Shown: piece after piece, positions 10,157-22,008 of the stretch
Numbering within the stretch: position 1 is the first letter of the stretch
Layout of the letters: every line of letters begins with the position of its first letter
From: Raffaelea ambrosiae
Lineage: Eukaryota > Ascomycota > Sordariomycetes > Ophiostomatales > Ophiostomataceae
Assembly: GCA_002778195.1 (NCBI GenBank)
Contig: PCDI01000011.1
Location: forward strand, 240,362 to 304,361
Reading direction: 5' to 3'
DNA length: 64,000 nt
Program-made: the position numbers and the translations under genes
Notes under the pieces: model-generated
The model's input: only the letters and a program-made list of their open reading frames with translations
Database searches by the model: none
What the model was told of the DNA's origin: nothing

Positions 10157-13100
10157 GGTGTGTTGTTGTTGCTGTTGCTGTTTTGTGTTTGTTATTGTTT
10201 TGTGTTTGTTTTTGTTTGTGTTTGCTTTTGTTGTGTTTGTTTTTGTTTTGTTTTGTGATTGTTTTTTGTTTTTGTTTCGTTGTGTGTGTGCTTGATGTGA
10301 AAACGATTGGCTTGGTGTGTGGTGTAGTTGATCGGTATGATGTGATGTTGCTGCAGTTCTGAGTCGAGTATCGTGATTGAAGGGTGTTCCAGTTCTTGAT
10401 TATCAGGTCAGCTAAGACCAGGGATGTATAAGGAGCCAAAGAGGTAAGACAGCAATGGGAGGAAGACAAAGCCAAAGGAGGATAGAAACGAAAGTGGAAA
10501 AAAAAAGGAAGAAAAAAAAAGGAAGTAGGTATTATAACAACGCGTATTGTCAAGGGAATAAAGAGATAGAGATGGACTGACTCTTGGATGCACGGGTGGT
10601 CCAAGACTGTGGCGATAAAAGGAATAGCGAAAGCGGTTGTTGGCACAAGTGTGTGTTGATGAAGGAGAGGGAGGCAAGCCAGGTAGATGAAGCGCGAAGA
10701 AACTTATACAACGAAAATATAAATAGATTACAAGGTCAATATATGTGATGGCTGCACGAAACGCGGATATGGTCGAGGACGAGGAGGGAGTGAAGGAAGG
10801 GGGGATGGTTGAAGAAATAGACAAGCTGCCACACTGTCGACGGGGTTGGATGGACCAGCGAATGGTGGGCAGAGCAGAAGAGAACCAAACAAACGAGAAT
10901 TAAAATAAAATAAAGCGTAAAATGAATAAATCAGAAGATGGTGACTGCGGATATCTGTGCTGACATCCCCGAGAAAGAGGAGACGCTGGCAACAGATTAA
11001 AAGAGCACAGAGAACGAAGGAAGGCAAAACCAGGAACCCGCGAGCAATCGGGCGGGATGGCCAGGGGGGGGGTGCAGTGCCATCGCCCACTAACACGAGT
11101 ACATAACTAGTAGTTAACAGTCAGGAAAATAAAACGACAGCTTATTGCTTTCTTTTTGTTCGGCACTTTTTGTTCGGTTCTTTTTTTTTTCGGCTCTGTT
11201 TTTTTTTATCGCCTCTTTTGCAACGGCTCACTTTTACACTGGGACCCCTCCTCCATAGGGCAATCGTATTGCTCTTTCCGGTGGGCACTGCCACTTGGCA
11301 CGCGATGGTTTGAGGCGACCACTGGGCACCGGCGCTTTCTGGCCACTGAACATCTTACGGTTCCTTGCTGTTCGTTTCTTTTCTCGTCTCCCTCCCCCCT
11401 CCCTTTGCCCATGGACCATGGCTGGCTGGGTCTCCACGAGCGGTCGTGTCCCTGGGGCCGGCTTCTCCACAACTTTGCCATGGAGATGTGCGCTCGTGGC
11501 CAATGGCTTCTGGAACACGCGGGATGGGAACCTGAGAAAACATGGGCCAGCAAACCCGAGCCAGGCGAGCCACGACCTGGGCTGGCTGAGGGAGGGACCC
11601 GGTTTCCCTGCTATTTCTTGGTTACCCTGATCGCCACCCCGTGTTTCCCACCCTTCACAGCTGGCCCGCGGGCTGTGTCCGGTGGGCGCTGAGGACCAGC
11701 CGACTCAAGCCACTGGGCTGCTTCTATGGCCGCTTGCTAGGGCACTCCCACTCACGCACCTAGCCAGGCCACGCTGCCCACGCGCGCAAGGTCAAGGGCT
11801 TGTTTTTTTTTTTTTTTTTTTTTTGCTGCTCCAACCCCGCCAATCCTTTCGGCTGGGGACGACGCGAGACGACGCACGACGATGCAAGGAGCTTACGATG
11901 CGATCCCCTCGCCATACCATAGCTTCGTTGGTGGCTTGGGTGGCCTCCTGCTGGTCTCTGACTGGCTTGCCGGGCTGCTGCTGAGACGATGCTGATTGAG
12001 GTCGTGGCTGCTGTGAGCTCTGCGTCTTGTGAGACCCGACCGACGACCGTTCGGTTGGGCAGGCAGCGGGCTGCACAACTGCAGCAAAAGAGGGGGTGTG
12101 GGTATCGGTGTAGACCGTCGCTGGTGATTGTGGTGACGGGTGGGTGGGTGTGGCACGATGGCAGGCCACCTCCATCCCACCCACACGTTCTTCTTATATC
12201 TTTTCTGACCACAACGACAGCGACCGCGTGTGCCTGCTCTTCTGGGGGGGGGTGACTACTTTGTACATAATAGTTGGGCCTCTGCTGTAGCAGCCGTCCA
12301 TCCATGTGTCGCCTGTGCGCTACCTTCCTTCTGTCCTTTGTCTTGATGTGTGAAGGCGGAGGAAGAGGAGAGGAGAGGGGGGATGATGGCTGGGGTGTCT
12401 TTCGATTCTTATCCCGACATGGCTCTTTTTCTTGTCCATCTCACTCTCCCACCCCTGCGACCCTACGACCCTACGACTCCACCGCGCAATACCGGGAGAC
12501 AGGATCGGGACGACCGGGGGGAGAGGGGGGCAGTCGGCGGTGAGCATGCTGAAAGGGTCCTGATGAGGGCTTTTTAACCTTTTGGGCTGGTTAACCTTTT
12601 GGGTTGGGTATATATACATCCGCGCTTGGGGCCCGAGAGTGGGGTGGACAGTTGTCGGTCATGAGTGTCGGTCCTATGAAAAGCAAGAAGACACTGATAA
12701 TACGTACGAGTAGCACCCGCGAAGCAAGATTCGAGAGATACGTGCGGGAAAGGGGCACGCAACCCCGAGCGAGCGGATTGTCCAGCAAGGGGCAGTCGAG
12801 CGAGATCGGGGGCGTACCCGTCCCAAACCAAGGCCGCAAAAAAAGGAGCAGCAGGAAATGGCGGAAGCACAGAAATGGCGGAAGGGCAGACAGACGCAGG
12901 ACAGACGCGTGAGCTCGGCTGCACGGTAGCTGTGGGTGAGCTGTTGTACTAGGTAAGCTGCGAGGACGTGGTGCAGGGATGTTGCAGCCAGCCGGCCAGC
13001 CAAGCAGAAGCTGCCAGCAATTGCTGCCAGCAATGGCGGCCCTGCCAGACTGGAAATCTCGCTTTCCCATTTGCTCGCCGTTGAGATCCTTTTAAACTTG

Positions 13101-14373
13101 GTGCGCCTTCAGATCTGCAAGTTGGTCACAGGCACCTTCGACACAGGACAAATGGCTCACTCTGTCTTGTTTCCTGGTCTTGTTTCTTTTCTTTTTTTTT
13201 TTGGCCCGACATCGAGATCGAGCGGGACAACTCGGTACTTCGGAGCATTGTTCCTAAGCTTGCAAAGAGGAGAGAGGAGGAAAAAAAAAGTTGGCTAGAT
13301 TGCTGCTGGCAAACGTATTTTGCCTTTTTTTTTCCCAGATAGCCGTCAATTGTATTCGACTCAAGCAGGCGCGGCCCAGCGTCGTGCTTTCTTGTTTTGG
13401 ACGTTTTTATTCTGGCGGATTGGCTGCTTGCCTGGCTGTCTGGCGCGATAACGCCCCTGCCTGGACCCTGGTGCAACCCCTCCTGGGCTGCGCCTGGGCT
13501 GCTGGTGCGCCGGCGCGCAGAAGCTCCCCCAACAAAACCACTTCTAGAAAGCGAGATACGGAAGGCGCAATGGCCTGGCCTTGCTCGTGATATATAGAGC
13601 GTGCCAGCCACCCACCATCCCAGGCCGCTCGGCACGGCGAAGTATCTCAGTATCTCGGCGAGTGCATTCCGGGCCGGGTTTTTTTCCCTTCTTTTTTGGA
13701 GCTGGGTTTTTTTTCCTTCGAATGGCACTTGCTGTTGGACAACAACGGCTGTGGACACAGTAGCTGTACGGTGGTACAACAACGGCTGGAGGCACCATCG
13801 CCAGCAATCGCCGTCTGCTCTGGACGGGCATGGCAAATCCCGCCTTGTGCATCCACGTGACCCGGGCTTTCGTGGACGAGAATCGCTGCGACTCCGGAGG
13901 GCTGCTCAGAACTCCAGTGCGTGGACGGCCAAACACCGCTCGAGAACGGCAGCATGGGGCACTGTCACGCAATGCGCTTTACGTAAGGAAAGTGGCCACC
14001 TGTAGAGAGTCGGAAGCGTCGACTTTGCGATGTCAGTGTGGGCGGGCAGCCAATCAGCGCTCCGAATTCGCCGTTAAAACTTTTTTTTCGTGCTCATTGT
14101 CCACTTTGGAGGGGTTGACTCACAGGGGGCCAATAAACGGCCCTGCAGGGACCTCTCGTGGCCAAACACTAATAAGAATGCTAGGAGCAGCCAGTTCTCG
14201 ACGTCAACGTCCACGTCCAGGAACCAGGCACCCTCTCCCAACCAGTGCAGAACCTCACACACACCCAGACACACGACTGTCCTTTCTTTTCCCGCACCCC
14301 CAGGACAGAGCCAACCCCTTGGGTCCTTCCTTTCTCCTGCACGGCTAGCCCGGCGATCCTTCCAGCCAGCACA
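10157..14373. other. 4.2-kb gene-free stretch
   Basis: The stretch lies between the divergent 172-aa protein gene (-) and the phosphoglycerate dehydrogenase gene (+). No frame with family resemblance or coherent exon structure was found on either strand. It contains a (TTTG)-rich tract at 10180-10280, a T run at 11807-11824 and a short direct repeat at 12574-12607. Long regulatory leaders or non-coding RNA are possible. Confidence 0.4.
12574..12607 (+). repeat. Two adjacent 17-bp direct repeats
   Basis: The 17-mer ttaaccttttgggctgg (12574-12590) is followed at once by the same sequence with one change (c to t) at 12591-12607, then by a TATATA stretch. Confidence 0.9.
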
Positions 14374-15978
14374 ATGACGTCAAGAGCCCAGAACATCGCC
14401 GGCCGCACGCCGGTCGACACGGCTGCAGCCTCACTCAACACGCTGAGCGTGTCGACGTCGCCCACGGCCACGTTCCACTCGCCGCCGTCGAGCTACGGCG
14501 CGTACGCGGCCTTTGGCGGGCGCGGCGGCAGCAGCGACGGCGCGGCGAACAATGCGAAGCCGCTGAAGCCGTTCAACAGCACGGACATCAAGATCCTGCT
14601 GCTGGAGAACGTCAACGAGAGCGGCCGCGACATCCTGACGGCCCAGGGCTACCAGGTGGAGCACCTCAAGACGTCGCTGCCGGAGGACGAGCTGGTGGCC
14701 AAGATCCGCGACGTGCACGTCGTCGGCATCCGCTCCAAGACGCGCCTGACCGCCCGGGTGCTGCAGGCGGCCAAGAACCTGCTGGTCATCGGCTGCTTCT
14801 GCATCGGCACCAACCAGGTCGACCTGGACTACGCCGCCAAGAACGGCATCGCCGTCTTCAACTCGCCCTTTGCCAACTCGCGCAGCGTGGCCGAGCTGAT
14901 GATCGGCTGGATCATCACCCTGGCGCGCCAGCTGGGCGACCGCTCCGCCGAGATGCACCGCGGCACCTGGAACAAGGTCAGCAGCCGCTGCTGGGAGATC
15001 CGCGGCAAGACGCTGGGCATTGTCGGCTACGGCCACATCGGCTCGCAGCTGTCCGTGCTCGCCGAGGCCATGGGCATGTCCGTCATCTACTACGACATTG
15101 TCACCCTCATGGCCATGGGCAAGGCCCGCCAGGTCGGCAGCCTCGCCGAGCTGCTGCGCGAGGCCGACTTTGTCACCCTGCACGTGCCCGCCACCGCCGA
15201 GACCCGCTACATGATCGGCGCCGACCAGCTCGCCCAGATGAAGACCGGCGCCTACCTGCTCAACGCCAGCCGCGGCACCGTCGTCGACATCCCCGCCCTC
15301 GTCAACGCCCTCCAGGCCGGCAAGCTGGCCGGCGCCGCCCTCGACGTCTATCCCCAGGAGCCCGCTGCCAACGGCGACTACTTCGACGGCCGCCTCAACC
15401 CCGGCTGGGGCGACGAGCTGCGCGGCCTCAAGAACGTCCTCCTCACCCCCCACATCGGCGGCAGCACCGAGGAGGCCCAGCGCGCCATCGGCGTCGAGGT
15501 CGGCGACGCCCTCGTCCGCTACATCAACCAGGGCATCACCCTCGGCAGCGTCAACCTCCCCGAGGTCAACATGCGCTCCCTCACCCTCGAGGAGCCCAAC
15601 CACGCCCGCGTCATCTACATCCACCGCAACGTCCCCGGCGTCCTGCGCCGCGTCAACGAGATTCTCGGCAACCACAACGTCGACAAGCAGATCAGCGACA
15701 GCAAGGGCGATGTACGTGTTCAATGCCCCACCTTCTTCAACATTGCTCTTGCGAGGCTATGTTGCCCACTAACACACACCTTCTTTTAGATTGCTTACCT
15801 GATGGCCGATGTCAGCGACGTCCAGCCGACCGACCTGAAGGAGATCAGCGACAACCTAGACGGTCTCAGCTGTACGTATACATTTTTTTTTCTTTTCCCC
15901 TTCCAAATCTGTAATCTTGTGTAGTATACTAACCGAAATGCTATCACAGCCCGCATCTTGACCCGGGTTCTCTACTAG
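14374..15978 (+). CDS. SER3: D-3-phosphoglycerate dehydrogenase
   Basis: Three exons: 14374-15711, 15790-15871, 15950-15978, giving 482 aa. The enzyme oxidises 3-phosphoglycerate to 3-phosphohydroxypyruvate, the first step of serine synthesis, in the cytosol. A Ser/Thr/Ala-rich N-terminal extension of about 65 residues precedes the substrate domain (DIKILLLENVNESGRDIL). The NAD-binding motif is GYGHIG; the catalytic Arg, Glu and His lie in NASRGTVVD, DVYPQEP and TPHIGGST. A C-terminal ACT domain begins at ARVIYIHRNVPGVLRRV and contains both introns. Intron 2 has a textbook TACTAAC branch site. Third positions are almost all C or G, a sign of high expression. Symbol follows the yeast SER3/SER33 family. 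Confidence 0.95.
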
Positions 15979-17210
15979 AAATGTGGAACCGGCGACAAGA
16001 AGGAACTCGTCATGTGGCCGTGAATAAAAATCATAATAAAGGGATGTGCATTTCTTGGTAATTCAAAAGCAGAATGAAAAAAAAAAGTCCAAAGGGGACA
16101 GCATACAATACACAAAAAGCAAGGGTAACCAAAAAGAGAGAACCGTCAAAGCCAAAAAAAAAAAGAAAAAAGAAAGGGATACAGAAAAAATCCATACAAA
16201 AAGTAGAAAACAGGGAACAGAAACGGATGAGACGGAAGCAGGCGTTTCTTGATTTCTTTTATATCATATTACTCCTTCTTTTCATTCGCTCGATTTGCAT
16301 ATAGCTAGGCCGGTGTTCAATTTTCAACATAGATGGACATTTGCTCTTTGTACATAGCAGACCTCGTCTTCACGGATCAACTCTGTAGTCGACAGGATGA
16401 ACTGGGAATCAAAGACAGTTGTCAAGTACCAAGGCCAATTGAACAGAACACGGATAGAGACAATCTCGCCTCACAAATAGAACATATAGAGAGGAGGCAA
16501 ACAACCCTTGACAGAACATACAGAGAGGGTACAATCTTGTTTAATGAACATTCTGGACAACGATTCTACCGATCCTACCACAAGAACGAGAAAAGAACAA
16601 ACAAACGAAAGAAAACACACCACGGCGACAACAACACACACGCACGCCACATATATACCACACGAAACACGCAAAGGAGTACACACCAAGAACAAGGACT
16701 GTCAACGTCCATACGGACGACTCATTCCGTTCACCGGCACGCAACCTCTACCAGCCTCGTATGCATACGGTGTGGACAGCCACGGCTACTTTTTCGAAGC
16801 GAGCCAACAAGACATTTTTTCCCACTCTGCCCAAATCTGACATGCTTCATGGATCGCCGGTCTGGGGTGATGGCTAAGGGAAAGGGAGGGGGGGGGGGGA
16901 GAACGGCAAATGTGTGATTCGGCCGTGATGTTACAGTACGGGAGAAAAGCAAGAGAAAGCACCTGGGACCCTAGTTTTCTTTGGCTATACTTTTACACAC
17001 CCCCGCTCCCCTCAAGCAAACCCATATCCCCGTCTTCCAAAACGCCCCAGAACACGACGACGTAGGAAAAAAAACACCAACTCAGTGGTCGACACTAGAG
17101 ACAGAAAAAAAAAAGTCAGACATCATTGACTCGAAAACAAGGAGGGTAGCGTGAGAGAGAAAGGCGAGAAAAAGAACAACTAGATATATAAAAAGGGAAA
17201 ACTCTTTTGC
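15979..17210. other. Intergenic between convergent genes
   Basis: 1.23 kb between the ends of the phosphoglycerate dehydrogenase gene (+) and the URC1-like gene (-). A-rich on the + strand, with several A runs and a G run at about 16889-16900. No gene recognised. Confidence 0.45.
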
Positions 17211-19942
17211 TTACTCTTCCCATGTGCGGCCCTGCACCGCAGCGAGTTCTTCTGTGGTCATCCGATGGCCGGTCGTGAAGTAGCCAGCATTGATCTTGGC
17301 ATCAATCTCCACACGAGAATCCTCGGGAATCCACTCCGCGGGCAGTTCAACACGTTCGTGAATAGGGATACTGAAATAGTCAGCATCTCAAACAAAAAAA
17401 AACAAGAAAAACAATGTGCCCAATATCACCCACCCCTGGCCGACAATGGCGTCGTATTTCATGCTGCGATTTGATTAGCCATGGATGTCTTTTGTAAGCT
17501 GGTTCCCCGGGAGAGACAGGCCACTCACTTGCTCATGCTGAGCATCCGGTCAATCTTGGTAATGCCCAGCCAGTGCAAAATGTCGGGCATCAACGCCTGG
17601 AAACGCATGTCCTTGACGCCGGCCACATTCTCGGTTCTCTTGAAGTAATCCGAGGCACGATCCTCGCCTCGCTTCCTAGCATTGTACACGACTATTATTT
17701 TTTTGCGTTAGTATGCTTCTGCAAGCTGTAAGACCTGGAACACGGAGGAACATTGAGCACGTACGGTACTAGAAGCGCAAAAAAAAGTTAGCCATAGCGT
17801 TCCACCACTGGAAAAGCAAAGGAAGTTTACTCACTTTGGTGACTTCGCCGAGGGCGCGACCTTCCTTTCGGAAGTAGATCACGACGCCACTTCCGCCCCG
17901 CTGGGCCTCCTTGACGGCCTCTTCGATGCCGTAGATAAGGTACGGTCGGCATGTGCAGATATCGGAGCCGAAGACATCGCTGCCGTTGCACTGCTGAGCG
18001 TTAGAAAAGTGCGCTTTCCAAAATACAATCTGGCTGCTCTGCTCACCTCGTCGTGGACTCGAAGCGCAAGCTTGGCATTCGGGTCTGACATCTTGGCCGG
18101 ATCACCGAAGCAGTAGACGGTAAGGCCACCTTGGAAGTTGGATCTGTTAGCTATTTGCTCTCGAGTTGATCAATCGAGTTGACCAAGACCTGGACTATCC
18201 ATAATGGCATACCAATCGGAGGCAAAAAGACCTTGATATCACCGCGGGTGATGAGCTGAAAATGATAGGTCAGTCTTCATCTGTTCAAGGCGTTGTGGTT
18301 CCGGGCCGTCGCACTCACCTCGGGATAGCTGCCGCCAGTGTGCTCAAATAGAGACCTGCGAAGAACGCCCTCGTCTACACCGAGTTAGAGGGCAAGCACA
18401 AGGTTGTCATTTCCGTGAACATTGGCTTACCGATGCCAAATCTTTCGGCCACACCAGGCAAGTACCAAACTGGTTCAACGGCAAATTTGGTCACGGCCAG
18501 ATCTCCTTTGCTGTTGAGGCAGACCTTGCCATCCGGGACACTGGGGAAAATTGTCAGCATTCTGTACACAATATGAATCGGATGAAGTAGAAGTAGCTCT
18601 CACAGTCTGCCGGCCCGAACACTTTCCTCGAACTCGGGAAGCTAGTAACACTTATTAGTCTCGGTGCTTTGCTTGTGGGGAAAATGGCCGTATGAACTAA
18701 CCGACATGTGGGCTTTGGTGATAGCAATTGTCGGCCGGATATCCACTGCGCAGCTGTCAGTCTGGCTGTGCGTCTTGTAAGCAAAGACCAGTGGAAGCCC
18801 ATAACACACCATTGCCTTTATCGATGAGGTCCTTGTAGAGAGTCGGCGCCAGATGGCCCCACGGGTCCATGGCCACGATCTTCTTCTTATCGCCCCATTG
18901 CGGGAATGGACCAATGTTGGCGGCAGGCTCCGTGTTCGTAAAGTCGGGTCGGTGGTCGGAACTGAGTTCCTGGCTGGCAAGCGCCAGAGCATAGTAGATC
19001 GAGTACGAGCCGCCGTGGGCTGGAAGGAAAAGGGTTGGTTAGTTGCATGGTCTGGCTATACACTGCGCGGGCGGCAGACTGTCGTACCTCCAATGGCTAT
19101 GAAGCGGTTTTGTCAGTAAAAGAACACAGATTGCGACAAGAGAAGCACGGAAGACCCACCATTGCGCCGGCGAATAGTTGAAGCTGATCGTGACACAACA
19201 ATAGGGCCACGCTCCTGAGGGTCCGCAGCACCCCAGTTCATCGGCAGCGGATTGATACCAATCTGCCTAGGATAGGTCCTGGATGATGTTAGCAATAAGC
19301 CTTGGTTATAACGATGCAAATTAAGAAAAGAAGGGGGGGGGACAGAAAAAAAGGGGAAGAGCGATGATAGAAACAGCGAAAACGACCCAAACAACGCAGA
19401 CAACGCAGACAGACAACGCAGACAACACAGACAACGGACAAAGCAGACGACAGACGACACAAACAACAGACGAAGAAGACGACAGACGACACAAACAACA
19501 GACGACGCAGACGACAGACGACAAAAACACAGACAACAGACACAAACAACGCCAACAACGCAAAGGACAAACGACGCAAACGACACATACGACGGCGACG
19601 ATAAACATACGTAAGGATGATCCGCGACGTGAACGCCGACTTAGGACTTGTTACTACAGAAGTCGTGTCAAGATCAACCGGAGCGTCTTTCTGGGGTTCA
19701 GACGGCTCCTCGGCTACGGCGGGCGACGACGAGGCCGCCAAGGGAGAGGCGGCCAGCGCAGAGGGACCGAGAACAGATGCAGCGGCCTTTTCCAGAGCCG
19801 GCGAGGATACGCCATTCTGGCCGGCGGACTGGACAATGCTCAGGAGCTGGGCCTGGGACTTTTCAATGTGCTTAAGCAGATCGACCACATAGGACATATC
19901 GACAGGGCCGGAAGAGGCCGGCGATTCAGCGGCTGTAGCCAT
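17211..19942 (-). CDS. URC1: Urc1-type GTP-cyclohydrolase-II-like protein of uracil catabolism
   Basis: Fifteen exons, read downwards: 19942-19611, 19278-19160, 19096-19088 (9 nt), 19019-18810, 18745-18702, 18641-18604, 18540-18431, 18374-18319, 18255-18213, 18129-18047, 17990-17835, 17768-17765 (4 nt), 17691-17529, 17463-17434, 17370-17211; total 518 aa. After a low-complexity N-terminus comes the GTP_CH_N-type region (INPLPMNWGAADPQERGPIV, NAIGAHGGSYSIYYALALAS), then the cyclohydrolase-II domain. The zinc ligands are Cys349, Cys360 and Cys362 (C-x10-C-x-C in the segment CNGSDVFGSDICTC), and FRKEGRALGEVTKYLVYNA follows. The N-terminal extension and divergence from riboflavin Rib1 fit Urc1, required for the URC route of uracil degradation. 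Uracil phosphoribosyltransferase is two genes away. The intron density and micro-exons are unusual. Family assignment is firm; that it is Urc1 rather than another GTP-cyclohydrolase-II paralogue is likely. Confidence 0.87.
17765..17768 (-). other. URC1: 4-nt micro-exon of URC1
   Basis: On the minus strand the four bases TACC lie between a TTCTAG acceptor and a GTACGT donor. They complete Tyr401 and give the first base of Leu402, joining GEVTK to YLVYNA. Both flanking introns (66 and 73 nt) carry CTAAC branch sites. Confidence 0.8.
19088..19096 (-). other. URC1: 9-nt micro-exon of URC1
   Basis: The nine bases CCATTGGAG on the minus strand sit between an ATAG acceptor and a GTACGA donor and encode the centre of NAIGAHGG. 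Flanking introns are 63 and 68 nt. Confidence 0.8.
19279..19610 (-). repeat. Degenerate short-repeat tract filling URC1 intron 1
   Basis: The first intron of URC1 has 332 nt, against 56-83 nt for the other thirteen. Much of it (about 19380-19590) consists of imperfect repeats of ACAACGCAG / ACGACAGACG type on the + strand. Confidence 0.8.
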
Positions 19943-20934
19943 GATGGGGGGGAGACGACGGGAATGGGGGTGGATTTGCGGCTAAGGAGAGTGGCAGAGG
20001 AGATGGGGGAAGATGGGAAGAGCCAAAAGAACGGTGAGGAGAAATAAAGAGAGAGAGAGAAAAGAACGAGACAAAAAGGGAGACAGCAGATAGAAGAGCC
20101 AGAAGAAATAAGTAAGGACTCAGGGCAGCAAGCGAAAACTACGTCAGATCATTGGCTGGTCGTAAAGAAAGCTGTTCATAGGCCGCAGGGTCCCACGTTG
20201 TTCGAGTCCGATAGAGGAGAGGCCAGGAGAGATAACAGCGCGCGGCAAGCTGCGTGATGATGCGGTGAATGAAAACCGAGAAACGGAAGAGGCAAAGACA
20301 GGAGACGACAGGAGAGAGACAGCAGAGTAAGACCAGTCAGTGTCTTGGAATCATTTCCGTCGCACAACAGGAAGGAGCCCCTCCCTTTTATGTCCCGCCG
20401 TGCGCTCCTTCCTCGTCGGCGTCGCCAGGGACGGCCGGTCGCAGTTGCCCACCACATGACGTATTTTACTGTGAGCTTCTCCTCGCCAACAGTCATCATG
20501 TAAGTCAATTGAGGGGGGCCTAGAAAGGGGTCCAAAAAGGCCTATCAGGCAGAATGGGGGCCCCCCTTCGGAGCGCCGCTATCAGTCACGGGGTCTCTTG
20601 TCAGCAGTGGGGTAGACGCCTCTCAGCACGGTATTTTTGCTGCGCTTCACCGCCTGAAAGTGGACCCGCCAACGCCATTCGCTAGACGAATCCCAGCGCA
20701 AGCGCAAGCCCATGTACGGAGACGCAAGCGGCTTGCCTTTTCTCACCTTTCCGTTTACAACCCTCCCTCTCCTGTAGCCGCCGCCGAACGCGTCCGCTCG
20801 GTGTCACTCTTTTCTCACAACCAGTCTTGGCAAGCGCACCGGCTCCCTGGCAAGCTTAACAAGCATCGCTCCCACAGCTGCTCCGCTGGTCTACACCTGA
20901 GCTCTTCTCTTGTTTTTCGCATTTGTTCGCAGTC
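19943..20934. promoter_or_regulatory. Shared upstream region of URC1 and ELF1
   Basis: 992 bp between the divergent starts of URC1 (-) and ELF1 (+). No gene seen. A pyrimidine-rich segment precedes ELF1. No motif that I can name. Confidence 0.45.
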
Positions 20935-21581
20935 ATGGGGAAGCGCAAGAAGAGCTCGCGCAAGCCCATGGGGCCCAAGAAGGTAAGAGACCATGCAACG
21001 CCTTTGTTTGTCTTGCCGGTCTTTGTACCCCATTACTCTAACACTGCTTGCTACAGTCGGACCCGCTGCCGTCGACGTTCACTTGTCTGTTCTGCAACCA
21101 CGAGAAGTCTGTTTCTGTCAAGCTGGACAAAAAGGTCGGCATTGGCTACCTCGAGTGCAAGGTCTGCGGACAGAAGTTCCAGTGCGGCATCAACTGTGCG
21201 TAAATACTCGCCGCGGCTACTTCTGATAATGTGGCGGAAATGTGGAAAGAAAAAAAGAAATCCACAACCAAAAACCCCAAGCTGACTCTCATTGGAACAG
21301 ACCTTTCCGCTGCCGTTGATGTATACGGAGAGTGGGTTGACGCAGCTGGTAAGTCACCATACGAAAACGGTTTGCGCTTTCCTCCCCCCTCAGCCGAACT
21401 AACAATTACAGATGCTGTCGCAAAGACCGAAGGCGAGGATACCTACGAAAGGGTCGGCCACGCGGACTCGGACCGATACGCTTCCAGCCGTGGCGAGCGC
21501 ACACGACATGCCGACGACGACGACGGCGGGGACCGACGCTACGAGGGCCGTGGCATTGTGGCAGACGACGAGTATGATTGA
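20935..21581 (+). CDS. ELF1: Transcription elongation factor Elf1 (ELOF1)
   Basis: Four exons: 20935-20982, 21057-21195, 21301-21348, 21412-21581, giving 134 aa. The basic N-terminus [16 protein letters not shown] is the hallmark of the family. The zinc ribbon has four Cys in two pairs (CLFC and CKVC) around [14 protein letters not shown], and is followed by [17 protein letters not shown]. Elf1 binds RNA polymerase II and helps elongation through nucleosomes and transcription-coupled repair. The last exon adds an acidic, Asp/Glu/Arg-rich, probably disordered tail of about 55 residues, as in many filamentous fungi; the human protein of 83 aa lacks it. It lies between URC1 and the uracil phosphoribosyltransferase gene and converges on the latter. 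Confidence 0.94.
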
Positions 21582-22008
21582 ATGGGGCCTGACAAGACAT
21601 AGCCAGGAGCATGGACTTTTCACACATGAACCGGCAAGATGGAGCGGCAGGCCAGAACAACACAACATGTCCAGAAGGATGATGCCTTTTGTTATTCCAT
21701 CTGGACCCTCCAATCCAGCAAGACACCGGTGCAAGGCTATGAAACGATGCGTTGATACACCTCGTTGTGTTCTTACGATACAAACAATGCAGTAACAGGC
21801 ACGAGGGGAGGCGAGAGACCTGCCAGCCCGTCCTATGAAGCAACGAACAACATGAATGAAGCAGTGGGAATCTAGGGCAAGCAAGGGGGCTGCTGTGGCT
21901 GTTCCTGGGATACGGGACAGAAAGCACCTTGCTATGCACCCCACAGGTGTTTGGGGGGGGAAGGAGGAGGCAACTGCCGTTGCAATGGGAAAGAACATGT
22001 ACTATTAT
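21582..22008. other. Intergenic between convergent ELF1 and uracil phosphoribosyltransferase
   Basis: 427 bp between two stop codons. No gene seen; it should hold both 3' UTRs. Confidence 0.5.

Noticed and set aside
14431..15723. A 430-aa open frame antisense to phosphoglycerate dehydrogenase.
   Set aside because: Shadow of a strongly codon-biased gene; composition is Val/Ala/Asp/Gly-rich with no domain.
16333..16917. A 194-aa open frame between phosphoglycerate dehydrogenase and URC1.
   Set aside because: Composition follows the A/C-rich background, no homology recognised, and it lies in the 3' flank of two convergent genes.
20185..20215. A GTTCGAGTC stretch resembling a tRNA T-loop.
   Set aside because: No matching acceptor stem, anticodon arm or D-arm could be folded around it; the same holds for the GTTCGAGTC in the RPS1 intron at about 7691.
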